NCBI RefSeq assembly: GCF_007860185.1
Contig: NZ_SJPY01000001.1
Location: forward strand, 829,132 to 893,131
Direction of reading: 5' to 3'
DNA from: Novipirellula aureliae
GTDB taxonomy: Bacteria; Planctomycetota; Planctomycetia; Pirellulales; Pirellulaceae
Length of the DNA: 64,000 bases
Under the pieces are notes generated by a model. That model saw only the letters and a list, made by a program, of their open reading frames with translations, was not told where the DNA came from and did no database searches. Positions 36,101 to 45,201 of this stretch are shown piece by piece. The first letter of the stretch is position 1. The number at the start of each line of letters is the position of its first letter. The position numbers were made by a program, and so were the translations under genes.

Positions 36101-37569
36101 AAGACGTTATTGGTACTCATCATCAGCGTATGAGCTTCGACTTGGGCTTCGATCGAAAGCGGCAAGTGGACCGCCATTTGGTCACCGTCAAAGTCAGCGT
36201 TGAAACCTTTGCAAACCAGTGGGTGCAAGTGAATCGCGTTGCCTTCGACCAAAGTCGGTTCAAACGCTTGAATCCCCATGCGGTGAAGTGTGGGTGCTCG
36301 ATTGAGCAGAACGGGGTGATTCGTGATCACTTGCTCGAGAATATCCCAAACCTCTTCGTCTTTTCGTTCGAGCATCTTCTTGGCCGATTTGATCGTGTCG
36401 GCATGCCCAAGTTCTTTCAAGCGACGAATGATGAACGGTTGGTACAATTCGAGCGCAATCTTCTTTGGCAATCCGCATTGATGCAGCTTCAGTCGGGGGC
36501 CAACCACAATCACGCTACGCGCCGAATAATCGACTCGTTTGCCAAGCAAGTTTTCGCGGAAACGACCCTGCTTTCCTTTGATCATATCGGTCAATGATTT
36601 GAGCGGTCGATTGGACGAGCCCAATACCGGACGCTTGCAACGGTTGTTGTCGAACAACGCGTCCACCGATTGCTGTAGCATTCGCTTCTCGTTACGAATG
36701 ATGACTTCCGGTGCATTCAAATCGACGAGTTTGCGCAGTCGATTATTACGGTTGATGATCCGGCGATACAAATCATTCAAATCGCTTGTCGCAAAGTTGC
36801 CGCTATCGAGCAACACGAGCGGACGCAGGTCCGGTGGGATCACCGGCACGACATCCAACACCATCCACTCAGGACGATTATCACTGTCGCGAATCGATTC
36901 GACAATCTTCAAACGATTGATCAAATCCTTCTTCTTTTGCTTCGAGCCCGTCTCGGCCAAGTCAACTCGCAACTGCTCGGACAGCGTGACCAAGTCGAGT
37001 TGGTTGAGCAGTTTGCGAACCGCTTCGGCGCCCATGTCGGCTTCGAACGAATCGTTGCCATACTGAATACGTGCGGCACGGTACTCTTCTTCGGTCAACA
37101 GTTGACGAGCTTCGAGTTCGGTTTGGCCAGGATCGATGACCACGTAGTCTTGGAAATAGATCACCTTTTCGAGCGAACTCGTTTTCATATCCAACAGGTT
37201 CCCGAGTCGCGACGGCATCGCTTTGAAGAACCAAATGTGGACCACAGGAGCAGCCAATTCAATGTGCCCCATTCGTTCACGGCGAACACGACTGTGAGTG
37301 ACCTTTACGCCACAGCGGTCGCAAATCATCCCCTTGTATTTCATCCCACGGTACTTGCCGCAAGCACATTCCCAATCCTTTTCTGGACCAAAGATCCGTT
37401 CGCAGAAAAGGCCGTCTTTTTCAGGACGATAGGTTCGGTAGTTGATCGTTTCGGGCTTCTTCACTTCGCCGAAAGACCAACTTTTAATGTCCTGGGGGCG
37501 GGCGAGAGAGATGCGAACCGATGCGTAGTCGTTAATGCGATCGTAGTTGCTAGTTTCGCTCATCGACAT
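33169..37569 (-). CDS. rpoC: DNA-directed RNA polymerase, beta' subunit
   Basis: 1,466 residues, full length. The N-terminal zinc site is [18 protein letters not shown] plus [10 protein letters not shown]. The catalytic magnesium motif [14 protein letters not shown] is intact, as are the bridge/trigger region ([40 protein letters not shown]) and the second zinc site ([13 protein letters not shown]). The acidic C-terminal tail ([16 protein letters not shown]) is an extension. The first two Met codons (37569 and 37563) are equally possible. It lies 230 bp behind rpoB with a palindrome array in the gap, an unusually long spacer for this pair. Confidence 0.98.
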   Translation of the reverse strand: MSMSETSNYDRINDYASVRISLARPQDIKSWSFGEVKKPETINYRTYRPEKDGLFCERIFGPEKDWECACGKYRGMKYKGMICDRCGVKVTHSRVRRERMGHIELAAPVVHIWFFKAMPSRLGNLLDMKTSSLEKVIYFQDYVVIDPGQTELEARQLLTEEEYRAARIQYGNDSFEADMGAEAVRKLLNQLDLVTLSEQLRVDLAETGSKQKKKDLINRLKIVESIRDSDNRPEWMVLDVVPVIPPDLRPLVLLDSGNFATSDLNDLYRRIINRNNRLRKLVDLNAPEVIIRNEKRMLQQSVDALFDNNRCKRPVLGSSNRPLKSLTDMIKGKQGRFRENLLGKRVDYSARSVIVVGPRLKLHQCGLPKKIALELYQPFIIRRLKELGHADTIKSAKKMLERKDEEVWDILEQVITNHPVLLNRAPTLHRMGIQAFEPTLVEGNAIHLHPLVCKGFNADFDGDQMAVHLPLSIEAQVEAHTLMMSTNNVFAPSNGKPIMSPSQDIVMGCYYMTMEAADRKGEGMVFSGYDEVDMATAQGIIHVHAKIKMRLPKFQRLKTKDDSGKYGELIETTPGRVRFNEMLPTGMDFYNHAMRSGDLAKVISDCYQRLGRKATINLLDDMMQTGFRESTRSGLSFATDDLVTPDSKQQFIRDAEKEVMKHKKAYDRGLMTPKERYNQVLDEWTKARESITVDMMKAMENDIREGGWYVNPVFLMSHSGARGGIEQIRQLAGMRGLMAKPTGEIIETPIKANFREGLSVLEYFSSTHGARKGLADTALKTADSGYLTRKLADVAQNVVITMDDCGTTQGITKGVVYRGEKVEVSLVDSINGRISRQSIVNPVTDEVIIAENEMITPEIARKIEAMGLEKIQVRTPMTCDAPLGVCRRCYGMDMSTGSMVEEGMAVGIIAAQSIGEPGTQLTMRTFHIGGSVSKQMEESDIKSKRNGIARFTRMRAVRNTEGRNIVLTRNGEISLVDERGREIESYPVPAGAALMVEEDDKVVEGQVLCEWNPYSIPILSEVEGKVRFEDVVEGETMREERETSGNIRMVIVDHKGDLHPQIVVEDAEGKALDVQYLPERATIMAREGTPIKPGMVLAEMPRETGGVSDITGGLPRVTEIFEARKPKDPAVISEIDGEVEILAEKKRGKRTIVVRSESGIEREHLVPHGKHFQVHSGDIVRAGQALVDGPLVPHDILRVSGEEAVQQYLLHEIQQVYQSQRVEINDKHCEIIIARMLRKVKIENPGDTNLLPGLVMDRFQFRKANQDLAKCLKISNPGDSELSEGTIIPKETLQQTNAEIEAMGGTPAKGKKPKFATASTQLLGITKAAVQSNSFISAASFQETTKVLTEAALAGKVDKLVGLKENVILGHLIPAGTGFRIFQEGEVNYRREALEALSEAPAASLEDSYPLLNAADDGTKQAEPAARAEMDPSILKAGLEEAASDEASNTGSSEALDEMFGSGGQD

Positions 37570-37799
37570 AGAGATAGACCTTCAAGAATCAAGTTTTAAT
37601 TGTGTCGGGTTGAATGGGTGCGTCTGGTCGTGACAAGACGCGGGTCGTTTGCCAGTAGCGGCGTCTCTCCGAGACGCCAGAGGGCTGAACCTTTGCGTCT
37701 CTCCGAGACGCCAGAGGATTGAACCTTTGCGTCTCGGAGAGACGCCATGGGGTTGAAACTTCGCGTCTCGGAGAGACGCGGCTACTTTAATCGCGGCTT
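37570..37799. other. rpoB-rpoC intergenic spacer
   Basis: 230 bp between two genes normally separated by far less. About half of it is the 34-bp palindrome array. A GAAGGT lies nine to ten bases ahead of the rpoC start. Confidence 0.6.
37661..37779. repeat. Four palindromes at 34-bp spacing between rpoB and rpoC
   Basis: GCGTCTCTCCGAGACGC occurs at 37661-37677 and 37695-37711. Its reverse complement GCGTCTCGGAGAGACGC is at 37729-37745 and 37763-37779. Starts are exactly 34 bp apart. The 17-bp spacers are related (CAGAGG-TGAACCTTT type). Each can form a 7-bp stem with a 3-base loop. The core is shared with the repeat at 1375-1475. Confidence 0.92.
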
Positions 37800-40700
37800 T
37801 TAAATTGGTCGCTTTTCGAGTTGCATGTTCAACGCCAAACCTCGAATTTCCTTGGTCAATACGTTGAAACTAGCAGGCGTTCCGGCCTCGAGCGTGTTTT
37901 CGCCCTTGACCATCGATTCGTAAATCTTTGTTCGACCTTCGACATCATCGCTCTTGACCGTCAACAGCTCTTGCAAGATGTAAGCAGCCCCGTACGCTTC
38001 GAGTGCCCAAACCTCCATTTCACCGAAGCGTTGGCCACCAAACCGTGCCTTGCCGCCGAGCGGTTGCTGGGTGATGAGCGAGTACGGTCCCGTACTGCGA
38101 GCATGCACCTTGTCGTCGACCAAGTGATGCAGTTTCAGCATGTAGATGTAGCCAACGGTGGTTTCTTGTTCCATCGGTTCACCCGTTCGTCCATCGGTCA
38201 AACGAATCTTTCCGTGAGCAGGAAGCCCTGCATCGGCAAGACACTGGTTAATGTCCTCTTCGCTTGCTCCGTCAAAGACTGGGGTAATCGCTTGGAATCC
38301 AAGTTTCGCCCCCGCCCATCCGAGGTGAGTTTCCAAAATCTGGCCCACATTCATACGACTTGGAACCCCGAGCGGATTGAGCATGATTTGGATCGGCGTG
38401 CCATCGGGCAAGAATGGCATATCCTCGATCGGCAAGATCTTGGCAATGACCCCCTTGTTACCGTGGCGACCTGCCATCTTATCGCCGACGCTGATCACTC
38501 GTTTGGTGGCAACGTAAATCTTGCACATCTGCAAGACACCGCTACGAAGTTCATCACCTCGCTTCATGCTGTTAAGTCGACGGTCGCGTTTGTCGATCGC
38601 CGACTCAACGTTGTTCCAATTTTGATCGTAAACGGTTTGCACCGCGCTCTTCTTATCCTCCGATTTGACTTGATCGAGAATGTGGTCGAGGCGGAAATTG
38701 ACCGCTCGCTCGGCGACAAACTTTGGATCCTGGCCATCGGCAAGCGGGGTGCCCGTTGCATCGTTGAGCTTCGTTCCGGCGGCTTCCTCAAGTTCGCGGA
38801 CCAAGTCCTCAAACGTGCTTGCCACTTCGAGATTGCCTTCGCTTTCGGCCTTCTTCAACTCCGCTTCGAATTCCTTCCGCTCGTCCTCGGACAAACTCAT
38901 GCGCCGCGAGAACTTGTGGGTATCGATAACGATCCCTTCGATCCCCGAAGGAACTTCGAGCGAATCGTTCTTAACATCTTCACCTGCACGACCAAAGATC
39001 GCGTGCAGCAATTTTTCTTCGGGCGTTAGTTCCGTCTTGCTCTTCGGGCTGACCTTACCCACCAGAATATCGCCTGGCTTGACGTAAGTCCCAACATTGA
39101 CAATTCCGGTTTCGTCCAAATTGCGGAGTGCTTTTTCGGACACGTTCGGAATGTCTCGCGTGAACTCTTCGCGGCCCAGTTTTGTTTCGCGGATTTCAAC
39201 GTCGAAGTCTTCGATGTGAATGGAGGTGTACGTGTCGTTACGAACCAGTTCTTCGCTGATGATGATCGCGTCTTCGTAATTGAAACCGTCAAACGACATG
39301 AAGCCGACCAAGACGTTGCGACCGAGTGCCAATTCACCGTTACGCGTGGCAGCACCATCCGCGATGATTTGATTCTTTTCAACCTTGTCACCGACATTGA
39401 TGATGGGCCGCTGGTTCAAGCAAGTTCGCTCATTGAGGCCTTGGTACTTCTTCAGCTCGTAGTGATCGCTACCGATTTCGATGCGTGTCGAATCGGCGAA
39501 CGTCACCTTGCCAGCCCGGCGAGCACGCACGACCATCGCACTATTGCGGGCGACTTCACGCTCCATCCCGGTACCGACGATCGGTGGTTCCGCAACCAAT
39601 AGCGGCACCGCTTGTCGCTGCATGTTCGACCCCATCAACGCGCGGTTCGCATCATCGTGCTCGAGGAACGGAATCAAACCGGCCGAAACGCCGACCATTT
39701 GACTCGGGGCGACATCCATGAAATCGACCTGATCAGGCTGAACGATTTCAAAGTCGCTACGGAAGCGAGCGATCATGTTCGGTCCCGACACCAACGCACC
39801 GTCGACGACTTCGGTATCCGCTGGAGCGACGTAGGATTCGCTTTCTTCGTCCGCTCGTAGCCAACGCACCTCATCGACAACCTTACCCTCTTTGATCAAT
39901 CGGTAAGGAGTCACCAAGAAACCGTAGCTATCGACACCCGCGTAGATCGCAAGCGAACTAATCAAGCCAATGTTTGTTCCTTCAGGCGTCTCGATCGGAC
40001 AGATACGACCGTAATGCGAAATGTGAACATCCCGCACTTCAAAACCAGCCCGTTTTCGGTTCAAACCGCCGGGGCCGAGTGCTGACAAGCGACGCTCATG
40101 AGCCAATTGGCTGAGCGGATTCGTCTGGTCAACGACCTGCGACAATTCTCCTCGACCGAAGAAGAAATCGATCGCTGCCGAAACACTCTTCGGGTTGATC
40201 AACGAACGAGGCGACATGTCTTGAGCATCCTTGATGCTCATACGCTCTTGGACCGTTCGCCGCAGTTTCAAGAAACCCTTGCGGAGTTCCTCACAAGCCA
40301 ACTCGTCGATCGTTCGCAAACGGCGGTTACCGAGGTGATCGATGTCATCGATCTCGGCACCCGAATCAGGATCGAACAAATTGATCAAATACTTCATCGC
40401 CGCAATCATGTCATCGGGACGCAGCGTCATCTCTTCTTCGCTGATGTCCATGCTCAATTTACGGTTCAGTCGGAAACGACCGACTTTACCCAAGCGATAG
40501 CGATTGGCGTCGAAGAATTTTTCTTGGAAAAGCGTCCGAGCCTTTTCCAATTGAGGCGGGTTGCCGGGACGAAGTCGTTGGTAGATTCGCAGCAACGCCT
40601 CTTCGTGACTGGCGGTATTGTCATCCATCAACGTATTGAAGATCAGCGGAATCTTTGGCGATTCCATGCAGTCGACGCTCTTGACGCCTGCGGTGCAGAT

Positions 40701-41522
40701 CGTTTCGGCAACCTCTTTGGTAATCTTGTAGCCCGCTTCAACGATGATCTCGCCCGCACGATCGGTTTCGCTGGGGTAGATCACATCATCGACGGCAATC
40801 TTGCCTTCGATCTTCGCAGCACTTTTGCCGCTGCTGATCTTGATCGTCATCGTCTCATAAAACGCGCTCAACAAATCGGCATCGGTCGAAAAACGCGGGT
40901 CCATTGCTCGCAACAGCGTGGTCGCAGCAAATTTACCGCTCTGGTCAATCCGGACCGTCAACGCATCCTTTTTGGTCACGTTGCACTCGATCCATGAACC
41001 ACGTTCGGGGATCACGCGGCAACTCGGCAATTTCCGGTCGGTTGTCGGATCTTGCTCGAGAACAAAGTCAACGCCAGGACTGCGGTGCAACTGGCTAACG
41101 ACCACTCGCTCCGCCCCATTGATGATGAATTCACCACCGCCCATCATGATTGGCAAGTCGCCCAAATAGACTTCCTCTTCAACGGGCTCTTCACGATTGA
41201 GCCGCAGCCAAATCCGCAACGGCCGTCCATAGGTCAAACGCAGCTGCCGACACTCTTGACTGGTATAGCGTGGCTTGCCCAATTCATAGTAAAGATAGTC
41301 GACCGTGATGTTACCGTCGTAACTAGCGATCGGGAAAATTTCACGCAGCACCCCTTCCAAGCCAGTCGCTTTCCGTTCGAGCGGCTCAGCGTCTTCTTGT
41401 AAGAATTCGGCGTAAGATGCCGTTTGCAGGGCGGTTAAATCGGGAAGCTCAAAGGTCGAAAGCCCGGTTCCAAAGTGACGGATGCTGGTGGGTTCGAGGC
41501 GACGCTTGGTCGTAGTTGCCAT
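37800..41522 (-). CDS. rpoB: DNA-directed RNA polymerase, beta subunit
   Basis: 1,240 residues, full length. The rifampicin region contains [40 protein letters not shown] and [20 protein letters not shown]. The active-site parts [19 protein letters not shown] and [14 protein letters not shown] are intact, and the C-terminus [20 protein letters not shown] is normal. The rifampicin pocket has Asn in the [12 protein letters not shown] stretch, the usual state in bacteria outside the proteobacteria. An AAGGAG lies about 13 bases ahead of the ATG. rplJ/rplL do not precede it: 690 bp of AT-rich sequence and a CpsD-like gene do. Confidence 0.98.
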   Translation of the reverse strand: MATTTKRRLEPTSIRHFGTGLSTFELPDLTALQTASYAEFLQEDAEPLERKATGLEGVLREIFPIASYDGNITVDYLYYELGKPRYTSQECRQLRLTYGRPLRIWLRLNREEPVEEEVYLGDLPIMMGGGEFIINGAERVVVSQLHRSPGVDFVLEQDPTTDRKLPSCRVIPERGSWIECNVTKKDALTVRIDQSGKFAATTLLRAMDPRFSTDADLLSAFYETMTIKISSGKSAAKIEGKIAVDDVIYPSETDRAGEIIVEAGYKITKEVAETICTAGVKSVDCMESPKIPLIFNTLMDDNTASHEEALLRIYQRLRPGNPPQLEKARTLFQEKFFDANRYRLGKVGRFRLNRKLSMDISEEEMTLRPDDMIAAMKYLINLFDPDSGAEIDDIDHLGNRRLRTIDELACEELRKGFLKLRRTVQERMSIKDAQDMSPRSLINPKSVSAAIDFFFGRGELSQVVDQTNPLSQLAHERRLSALGPGGLNRKRAGFEVRDVHISHYGRICPIETPEGTNIGLISSLAIYAGVDSYGFLVTPYRLIKEGKVVDEVRWLRADEESESYVAPADTEVVDGALVSGPNMIARFRSDFEIVQPDQVDFMDVAPSQMVGVSAGLIPFLEHDDANRALMGSNMQRQAVPLLVAEPPIVGTGMEREVARNSAMVVRARRAGKVTFADSTRIEIGSDHYELKKYQGLNERTCLNQRPIINVGDKVEKNQIIADGAATRNGELALGRNVLVGFMSFDGFNYEDAIIISEELVRNDTYTSIHIEDFDVEIRETKLGREEFTRDIPNVSEKALRNLDETGIVNVGTYVKPGDILVGKVSPKSKTELTPEEKLLHAIFGRAGEDVKNDSLEVPSGIEGIVIDTHKFSRRMSLSEDERKEFEAELKKAESEGNLEVASTFEDLVRELEEAAGTKLNDATGTPLADGQDPKFVAERAVNFRLDHILDQVKSEDKKSAVQTVYDQNWNNVESAIDKRDRRLNSMKRGDELRSGVLQMCKIYVATKRVISVGDKMAGRHGNKGVIAKILPIEDMPFLPDGTPIQIMLNPLGVPSRMNVGQILETHLGWAGAKLGFQAITPVFDGASEEDINQCLADAGLPAHGKIRLTDGRTGEPMEQETTVGYIYMLKLHHLVDDKVHARSTGPYSLITQQPLGGKARFGGQRFGEMEVWALEAYGAAYILQELLTVKSDDVEGRTKIYESMVKGENTLEAGTPASFNVLTKEIRGLALNMQLEKRPI

Positions 41523-42208
41523 CTTGCGTGTGTGCTCCTTGGGAGGACCAAATGTTAGCGGTTTTTACTGAAAAAGACAGAACCGGCTGTACTTCCAGCG
41601 CTAGAATCGAAAGTCATTTTCAGAAAAGAACCGAAGCGGAGATTGCGATTTCGGACTAGAAAAACGTTTAGCGCAGACCTTCAGCGACGATGCTTTTTCG
41701 TGCCTGAAGGATCAAGAAAAGCTGAATTCTCTGTGCCATTCAAACCAAGGGCCAATACAAACAGATACAACAGCAGAGCGGGATTTTGACGCAAAACGGA
41801 TTACCAAGCCTGATACCACTGTGAAACACTAACAGATCAGGCAAATATCGAAAAGGGCAACTCCGGATTTTTGGCCCGAATAATGCACCCGCCACAATTG
41901 TCCCGCCAAAACTCGGCTTTTCCAAAGCCCAACGTCAAAAAAACCGAAATAGCCCTAGCAAAAAACTTTTTTACTTGCGGCACGGACTTGGCCTTAATTC
42001 GGTCCCAAGGGACTCTCTTCGGTTACACTCAAACTTTTTTCAAAAATAACCAAAATATTTTTGAGAAAAATATATTTTTCTTTTGAGCGTCTCCAACCAT
42101 AAAAGAGCGTTGGCGCCTCCCGATTTTTTTGCACACGCCACCACATCGGCATCGCGAACGATTCTCGCGGTCGCGATCCCCGCACCGCACGAACTCGAAC
42201 AAGATCCG
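41523..42208. other. AT-rich leader/promoter region of rpoB
   Basis: 690 bp without a gene. The part 41930-42090 is strikingly AT-rich for this genome, with runs such as CAAAATATTTTTGAG and AAATATATTTTTC. It likely holds the rpoB-rpoC promoter (minus strand) and a long leader. I see no certain promoter boxes and no named leader RNA. Confidence 0.5.
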
Positions 42209-43846
42209 CTATGAGTTTTCAGCGAAATTCTCGACGATGCCGATCCCTTTGACGCCAAGGCCAAGCAGACGGTCGCTCAAACGCTTGACGTCCTCGGTTT
42301 TCGTGTGCCCGACGTCTTGGACAATCATGACACTGTCGACCGCCTCGGCACACCAATTGGTCGCGGGCAAATCACCGATCGTCCCGTCGACAATGACAAG
42401 ATCGAAACTTGTCTTGAGCGTGTCGATCAATTCTTTCGTCTCCGCTTCCGTGGCTTCTTTACCACGTTCGCATGGCAACAGCGGCAGAAAGGTTAAGCCA
42501 TCCTCGACAGAATGGACCGCTACGCTGCTGAGCGCCGTCTCGCTGCGAATCGACTCTAGCCAATCGGACTCGATATCCAAGCCCAATTCATCGATCAGTG
42601 TTGGGTAGGCAATATCGCCGTCGACAAGCGCAACCCGGATGCCAGCCGCCGCAGCGGCCATCGCAATCCCGATCGCCACCGTACTTCGCCCTTCTTCCCC
42701 GTTAACACTAGTAACGAGAATACTGGCTAAACCCGTTTCCACCGCTTCCAGCATCTGTTCGGCGATCTGCTGAAACACTTCGCCGTCAAAAAACAGTTTG
42801 CCAACGTTGGTGGGCAACGCAAATTGATCGACTTCCCATGCTGGTTTGAAAACGACGGCTTCCTCTTCCTTCGCAAGTTCAACCGCATCACTTTCAGTCA
42901 ACGGATCTTCCGCAACGGCATCCTCAATCTCCGCGACACGCGGCGGTGGCGAAGAAGCTTCGGAAACTTGACTAGCCACCTCTTGGATCATCGCTGCTGA
43001 TTCACTTAAAAGCTGCTCCTCGCTCGGGGGGGCTACTTGCTCGTTTGCCGCTTGCTCGGCTACTGCTTGCTCGTTTGCCGCTTGCTCGTTTGCCGCTTGC
43101 TCGGCTACCGCTTGCTCGCTCGCTCGGCTCTTCGTTCTCCGCTGCAGTGACTGCACAAAGAACTTGACATGCGGCTTGTCGACTCGATGCGTCGTGTCGT
43201 GCTGGGTGCAGAAAGACTCTAGCAGTTGCTGGTCAGCGAGCCCGACAACAAACTGCGAATCGATCGGCAGGGAAACCGAAGTCGGATCTGCTGCTGGGCT
43301 AGCCGTGGATTCCGGGCTTGGTTGAGAAACCGACTCGGCAACGAGTTCGTCGCGATAGTTGGCCAACCGGATGTCGCCGGCATCTTGTTTGCCCGCTGCA
43401 ACCTTGCCCTCTGCAACCTTGCCCTCTGCAGCCGTGGCGGCTGCCGCCGTGGGATGCGTGTCACTGGCTTTGCGGAGCACCGACGTTTCTACCTGATCAA
43501 CCCGATAGTGCCGTTCTTTGGATTCATCGGTCCACCAAGTCGCCGACGCTTCGGGCGAAAGTGGTTTGATAGGTGTTTTATGGCTAGATCGAGCGGAGCG
43601 TCGCTCTGCAATAGCGGCCTGCACGGCTGTACCGGAAATAGCGTTTTCCCTAGCGATTTGCATCGCAACGCTGTTGCTTGGAGTTGGCTGTGCGTTAGGC
43701 GCCGATGCGGTTGGCGTTGGCGTTGGCGTTGGCGTTGGCGTTGGCGTTGGCGTTGGCGTTGGCGTTGAAGCTGACGCGTTGCCGGCTTCCCCGAGTCGAA
43801 TGCGGCGTGAGAACGCTTTGACGAAGTCTTGGTCGTTTGAGTTCAT
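42209..43846 (-). CDS. CpsD/ParA-like protein with degenerate P-loop and repetitive N-half
   Basis: 545 residues. The C-terminal 200 residues have the CpsD/BY-kinase or MinD-like fold: ILVTSVNGEEGRSTVAIGIA, then VALVDGDIAYPTLIDELGLD (Walker A' Asp), then FDLVIVDGTIGDLPATNWC (Walker B) and SVMIVQDVGHTKTEDVKRL. The P-loop is altered: the usual GEGKS lysine is Arg in NGEEGRST (about residue 380), so nucleotide binding or hydrolysis may be changed. The N-terminal 350 residues are low-complexity: a (Pro-Thr) tract near residues 28-46 coded by a GGCGTT hexamer repeat, and AEQAANEQ repeats near residue 240-275. There is no tyrosine cluster at the C-terminus. It probably works in surface polysaccharide or localisation with the anchored protein encoded just upstream. 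Confidence 0.75.
   Translation of the reverse strand: MNSNDQDFVKAFSRRIRLGEAGNASASTPTPTPTPTPTPTPTPTPTASAPNAQPTPSNSVAMQIARENAISGTAVQAAIAERRSARSSHKTPIKPLSPEASATWWTDESKERHYRVDQVETSVLRKASDTHPTAAAATAAEGKVAEGKVAAGKQDAGDIRLANYRDELVAESVSQPSPESTASPAADPTSVSLPIDSQFVVGLADQQLLESFCTQHDTTHRVDKPHVKFFVQSLQRRTKSRASEQAVAEQAANEQAANEQAVAEQAANEQVAPPSEEQLLSESAAMIQEVASQVSEASSPPPRVAEIEDAVAEDPLTESDAVELAKEEEAVVFKPAWEVDQFALPTNVGKLFFDGEVFQQIAEQMLEAVETGLASILVTSVNGEEGRSTVAIGIAMAAAAAGIRVALVDGDIAYPTLIDELGLDIESDWLESIRSETALSSVAVHSVEDGLTFLPLLPCERGKEATEAETKELIDTLKTSFDLVIVDGTIGDLPATNWCAEAVDSVMIVQDVGHTKTEDVKRLSDRLLGLGVKGIGIVENFAENS
43030..43125. repeat. Ala/Glu/Gln-coding tandem repeat
   Basis: A 21-bp-based repeat around GCTTGCTCGTTTGCC and GCTTGCTCGGCTACT, several copies, encodes the AEQAANEQ/AVAEQAANEQ block of the CpsD-like protein. 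Unit size keeps the frame. Confidence 0.7.
43711..43764. repeat. Nine-copy hexanucleotide repeat (TTGGCG)
   Basis: Nine perfect TTGGCG units encode the alternating Pro-Thr tract of the CpsD-like protein on the minus strand. Slippage would change protein length in steps of two residues without frameshift. Confidence 0.95.
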
Positions 43847-43905
43847 GGTTGCTACCAGGCAAAGGAGTACGGTGTTCGAATGGGGTTATCGAATGGGAGC
43901 CATCG

Positions 43906-44826
43906 CTACCGAGATGGCGGGAGGTAAGGGGACCAATCCGAGATACCTTGTGGAGTCGGCGTTTGGGGATAACGGGATGACCGCACGGCTGATTCCGACA
44001 TTTGACTTGCGGGTGCAACTTGCGGCTCCCCGAGCGATGCATTGGCCGTCTTGGCTGCCGAATCCAACCCCGTAAAATCGGGCCCGGCCGGTTGGTCCGT
44101 TTGGGTGTGGGCGTACCCAGTCGCCGATGGCAAGGATGCCACAGCGGCCGACTCGGTTGCTGGCACGCTTGCATGCCTATCGCTTGCATATGGGTTGAGG
44201 CGGCTTGAGGTTGCGCTCACCGTTTTTGCTTCGATTCCGCTATCCTGTAGGCTTGGGGGAACCTCCACGGAAGAATCCGCTGGTTTCCTCTCGTCACTTG
44301 ACTTCGCAGCGGTTGGACTTGGTGAGGATGGTTTCACGGACGACGCGAATGCATCGGATACCGACGCTTCGAATCCAGCTTTGTTGCCGTCTGTCGTGCC
44401 CGTTTCGACAGTTTCGTTGCTCGCCTGTTGAGCACGTTGTCGCTCGCGATGGCCAACGAATAATGCAGCCAAGATGACTGCGAAGAGCAACGTCAACACG
44501 GTGCCATTGGCACGCACCGTCCGAATCCAATCGGATGGAATCGATTTCCGTGATGGCTTCGGAAGCGAATTGCCGATCGGCGGATTCGAAGTCGCCGAAT
44601 CTTTCCTATCGATGCGTTTGATTTCGCTCCTCGATGATTCAACCTCTGATTCGTCAACAGCAGGCAGCCCCGAGTTTAACGCCTCCGAGCATACCGGTTC
44701 CGAGTTTACCGATCGGGATGCTGGCTGGTGCGGTAGAGTCGGCTGAGTGGAATCGGTCGCATCTTGAGCGACTTCCGATGCTACCGGACGGTACAAATTA
44801 GGTAGTTGGAACAAGGTAGGTGGCAT
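43906..44826 (-). CDS. Single-pass membrane protein paired with the CpsD-like gene
   Basis: 306 residues. Low-complexity, Ser/Glu-rich cytosolic part (residues 1-105, with ESEVESSRSEIKRIDRK), one membrane segment at about 108-124 (VLTLLFAVILAALFVG), and a Ser/Ala/Thr-rich outer part to the end. No known domain seen. The CpsD-like gene follows 59 bp downstream on the same strand. Membrane anchor plus ATPase-like protein is the usual arrangement in polysaccharide export or cell-surface positioning systems, so it may be the anchor; this is inference. Confidence 0.6.
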   Translation of the reverse strand: MPPTLFQLPNLYRPVASEVAQDATDSTQPTLPHQPASRSVNSEPVCSEALNSGLPAVDESEVESSRSEIKRIDRKDSATSNPPIGNSLPKPSRKSIPSDWIRTVRANGTVLTLLFAVILAALFVGHRERQRAQQASNETVETGTTDGNKAGFEASVSDAFASSVKPSSPSPTAAKSSDERKPADSSVEVPPSLQDSGIEAKTVSATSSRLNPYASDRHASVPATESAAVASLPSATGYAHTQTDQPAGPDFTGLDSAAKTANASLGEPQVAPASQMSESAVRSSRYPQTPTPQGISDWSPYLPPSR

Positions 44827-45201
44827 CGAAAACCTCGATAGGCGAACGTAAAATCAAATTAGGAAACGGCTTGCTTGGCCCGTTTCCTTGGCCAAGGGAG
44901 GGGCAACACTCAGGCACGCAGTTTCCCCAAACTAGAATCGGCTTATCGCCGTCCTGACGTTTAGAAAAACATCAACGATCTTGCGATTTATGCGGAATAG
45001 CGAAAGTTGAACGATTAAGCAAGATTGAATGCGGACAATCTGAGTGGTTCCCACAACGGCCGGTCGTTAAAATCGCATTTCACCTTGTGAAATTTCCTAT
45101 TCTGAGGAAGATAGGCGGTAAAAGGTCGCAGGCCTTCGTCTGCGAATCGGCATCGAGACGCACAAACGTATCCCATTCCCGCAGAGACTCTCGCAGGCAT
45201 T
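44827..45201. other. Divergent intergenic region before metH
   Basis: 375 bp. I looked for a cobalamin or S-adenosylhomocysteine riboswitch and found none. Two small hairpins are possible: CCTAT/ATAGG around 45098-45117, and CGCAG/CTGCG around 45128-45145. No gene. Confidence 0.45.

Noticed and set aside
43226-44431. Plus-strand frames antisense to the CpsD-like pair
   Set aside because: Tryptophan/arginine repeats come from the hexamer repeat; the minus frames have ATPase and membrane features.
44827-45201. Cobalamin or SAH riboswitch ahead of metH
   Set aside because: No B12 box or SAH-type conserved core is visible; only small hairpins are.
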